Shown: one piece after another, positions 63,956-64,000 of the stretch
Position numbering within the stretch: the stretch's first letter is position 1
Layout of the letters: every line of letters starts with the position of its first letter
From: Armatimonadota bacterium
Lineage (GTDB): Bacteria; Armatimonadota; Fimbriimonadia; Fimbriimonadales; Fimbriimonadaceae
Assembly: GCA_018268315.1 (NCBI GenBank)
Contig: JAFDWU010000002.1
Location: 535,153 to 599,152 of the forward strand
Reading direction: 5' to 3'
DNA: 64,000 nucleotides
Made by a program: the position numbers and the translations under genes
The notes under the pieces: model-generated
Seen by the model: the letters and a program-made list of their open reading frames with translations, nothing else
What the model was told of the DNA's origin: nothing
Database searches by the model: none

Positions 63956-64000
63956 GCGGAAGCAAGTAGTTTACTGCCAACGGAATTTTTCAAATCTTTC

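Overview
The window is bacterial chromosome from a Gram-negative-type (outer-membrane) organism. It carries several predicted outer-membrane beta-barrels, TolC, a PEP-CTERM protein, alternative complex III coupled to a caa3-type oxidase, a CtaA-CtaB fusion and many GTG/TTG starts. This mix is most like Armatimonadota (Fimbriimonadia-like). That placement is an inference from gene content, because no rRNA or marker-tree evidence is available here. Genes are dense and often overlap by 1-13 bases, so most of the window is long operons.

Layout. (1) 1-4236, minus: a Pls/PosA-type NRPS-like synthetase whose stop overlaps the start of a 4'-phosphopantetheinyl transferase that runs off the left edge. 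(2) 4563-5298, plus: a PEP-CTERM secreted protein broken by a one-base frameshift. (3) 14166-5463, minus: a copper/heavy-metal efflux operon (Cys-rich secreted protein, CpxP-like sensor, TolC, a three-module RND adaptor ending in a cupredoxin domain, RND pump, free cupredoxin, YHS protein). (4) 24052-14290, minus: a nitrate cluster (porin, DUF7009-like protein, four-cluster ferredoxin, Tat Rieske protein, small membrane protein, NarK, NnrS-like protein, Crp/Fnr regulator, cytochrome b, NarB-like molybdoenzyme), with divergent mobA. Three near-identical 16-base dyads sit 41-45 bases before the first start codon of three transcription units and look like the operators of the Crp/Fnr regulator.

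(5) 24791-40222: a 15.4-kb genomic island inserted in the 3' end of a selenocysteine tRNA gene (40203-40296, minus). It is bounded by a perfect 20-base direct repeat and has a tyrosine integrase beside the tRNA. It encodes an excisionase-like HTH protein, a phage terminase small subunit and no structural genes, which suggests a phage-satellite (PICI-like) element. Its cargo is a four-gene, translationally coupled probable defence operon: PLD-helicase, Eco57I-type DNA methyltransferase, OLD-like AAA ATPase and TOPRIM/DUF4276-like protein. A Cas4/AddB-like Fe-S nuclease is divergently transcribed from it. This is the most novel part of the window.

(6) 40326-47906: housekeeping genes (prmC, hflX, mutL, purN, plsC), an NHL-repeat lipoprotein, a PilZ protein and a small barrel. 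(7) 62596-47903, minus: one long respiratory operon (ctaAB fusion, actABCDEF plus a small membrane protein, sco, ctaCDEF). It would carry electrons from quinol through alternative complex III to a caa3 oxidase and supply heme A and CuA assembly. (8) 62744-63955, minus: tyrS.
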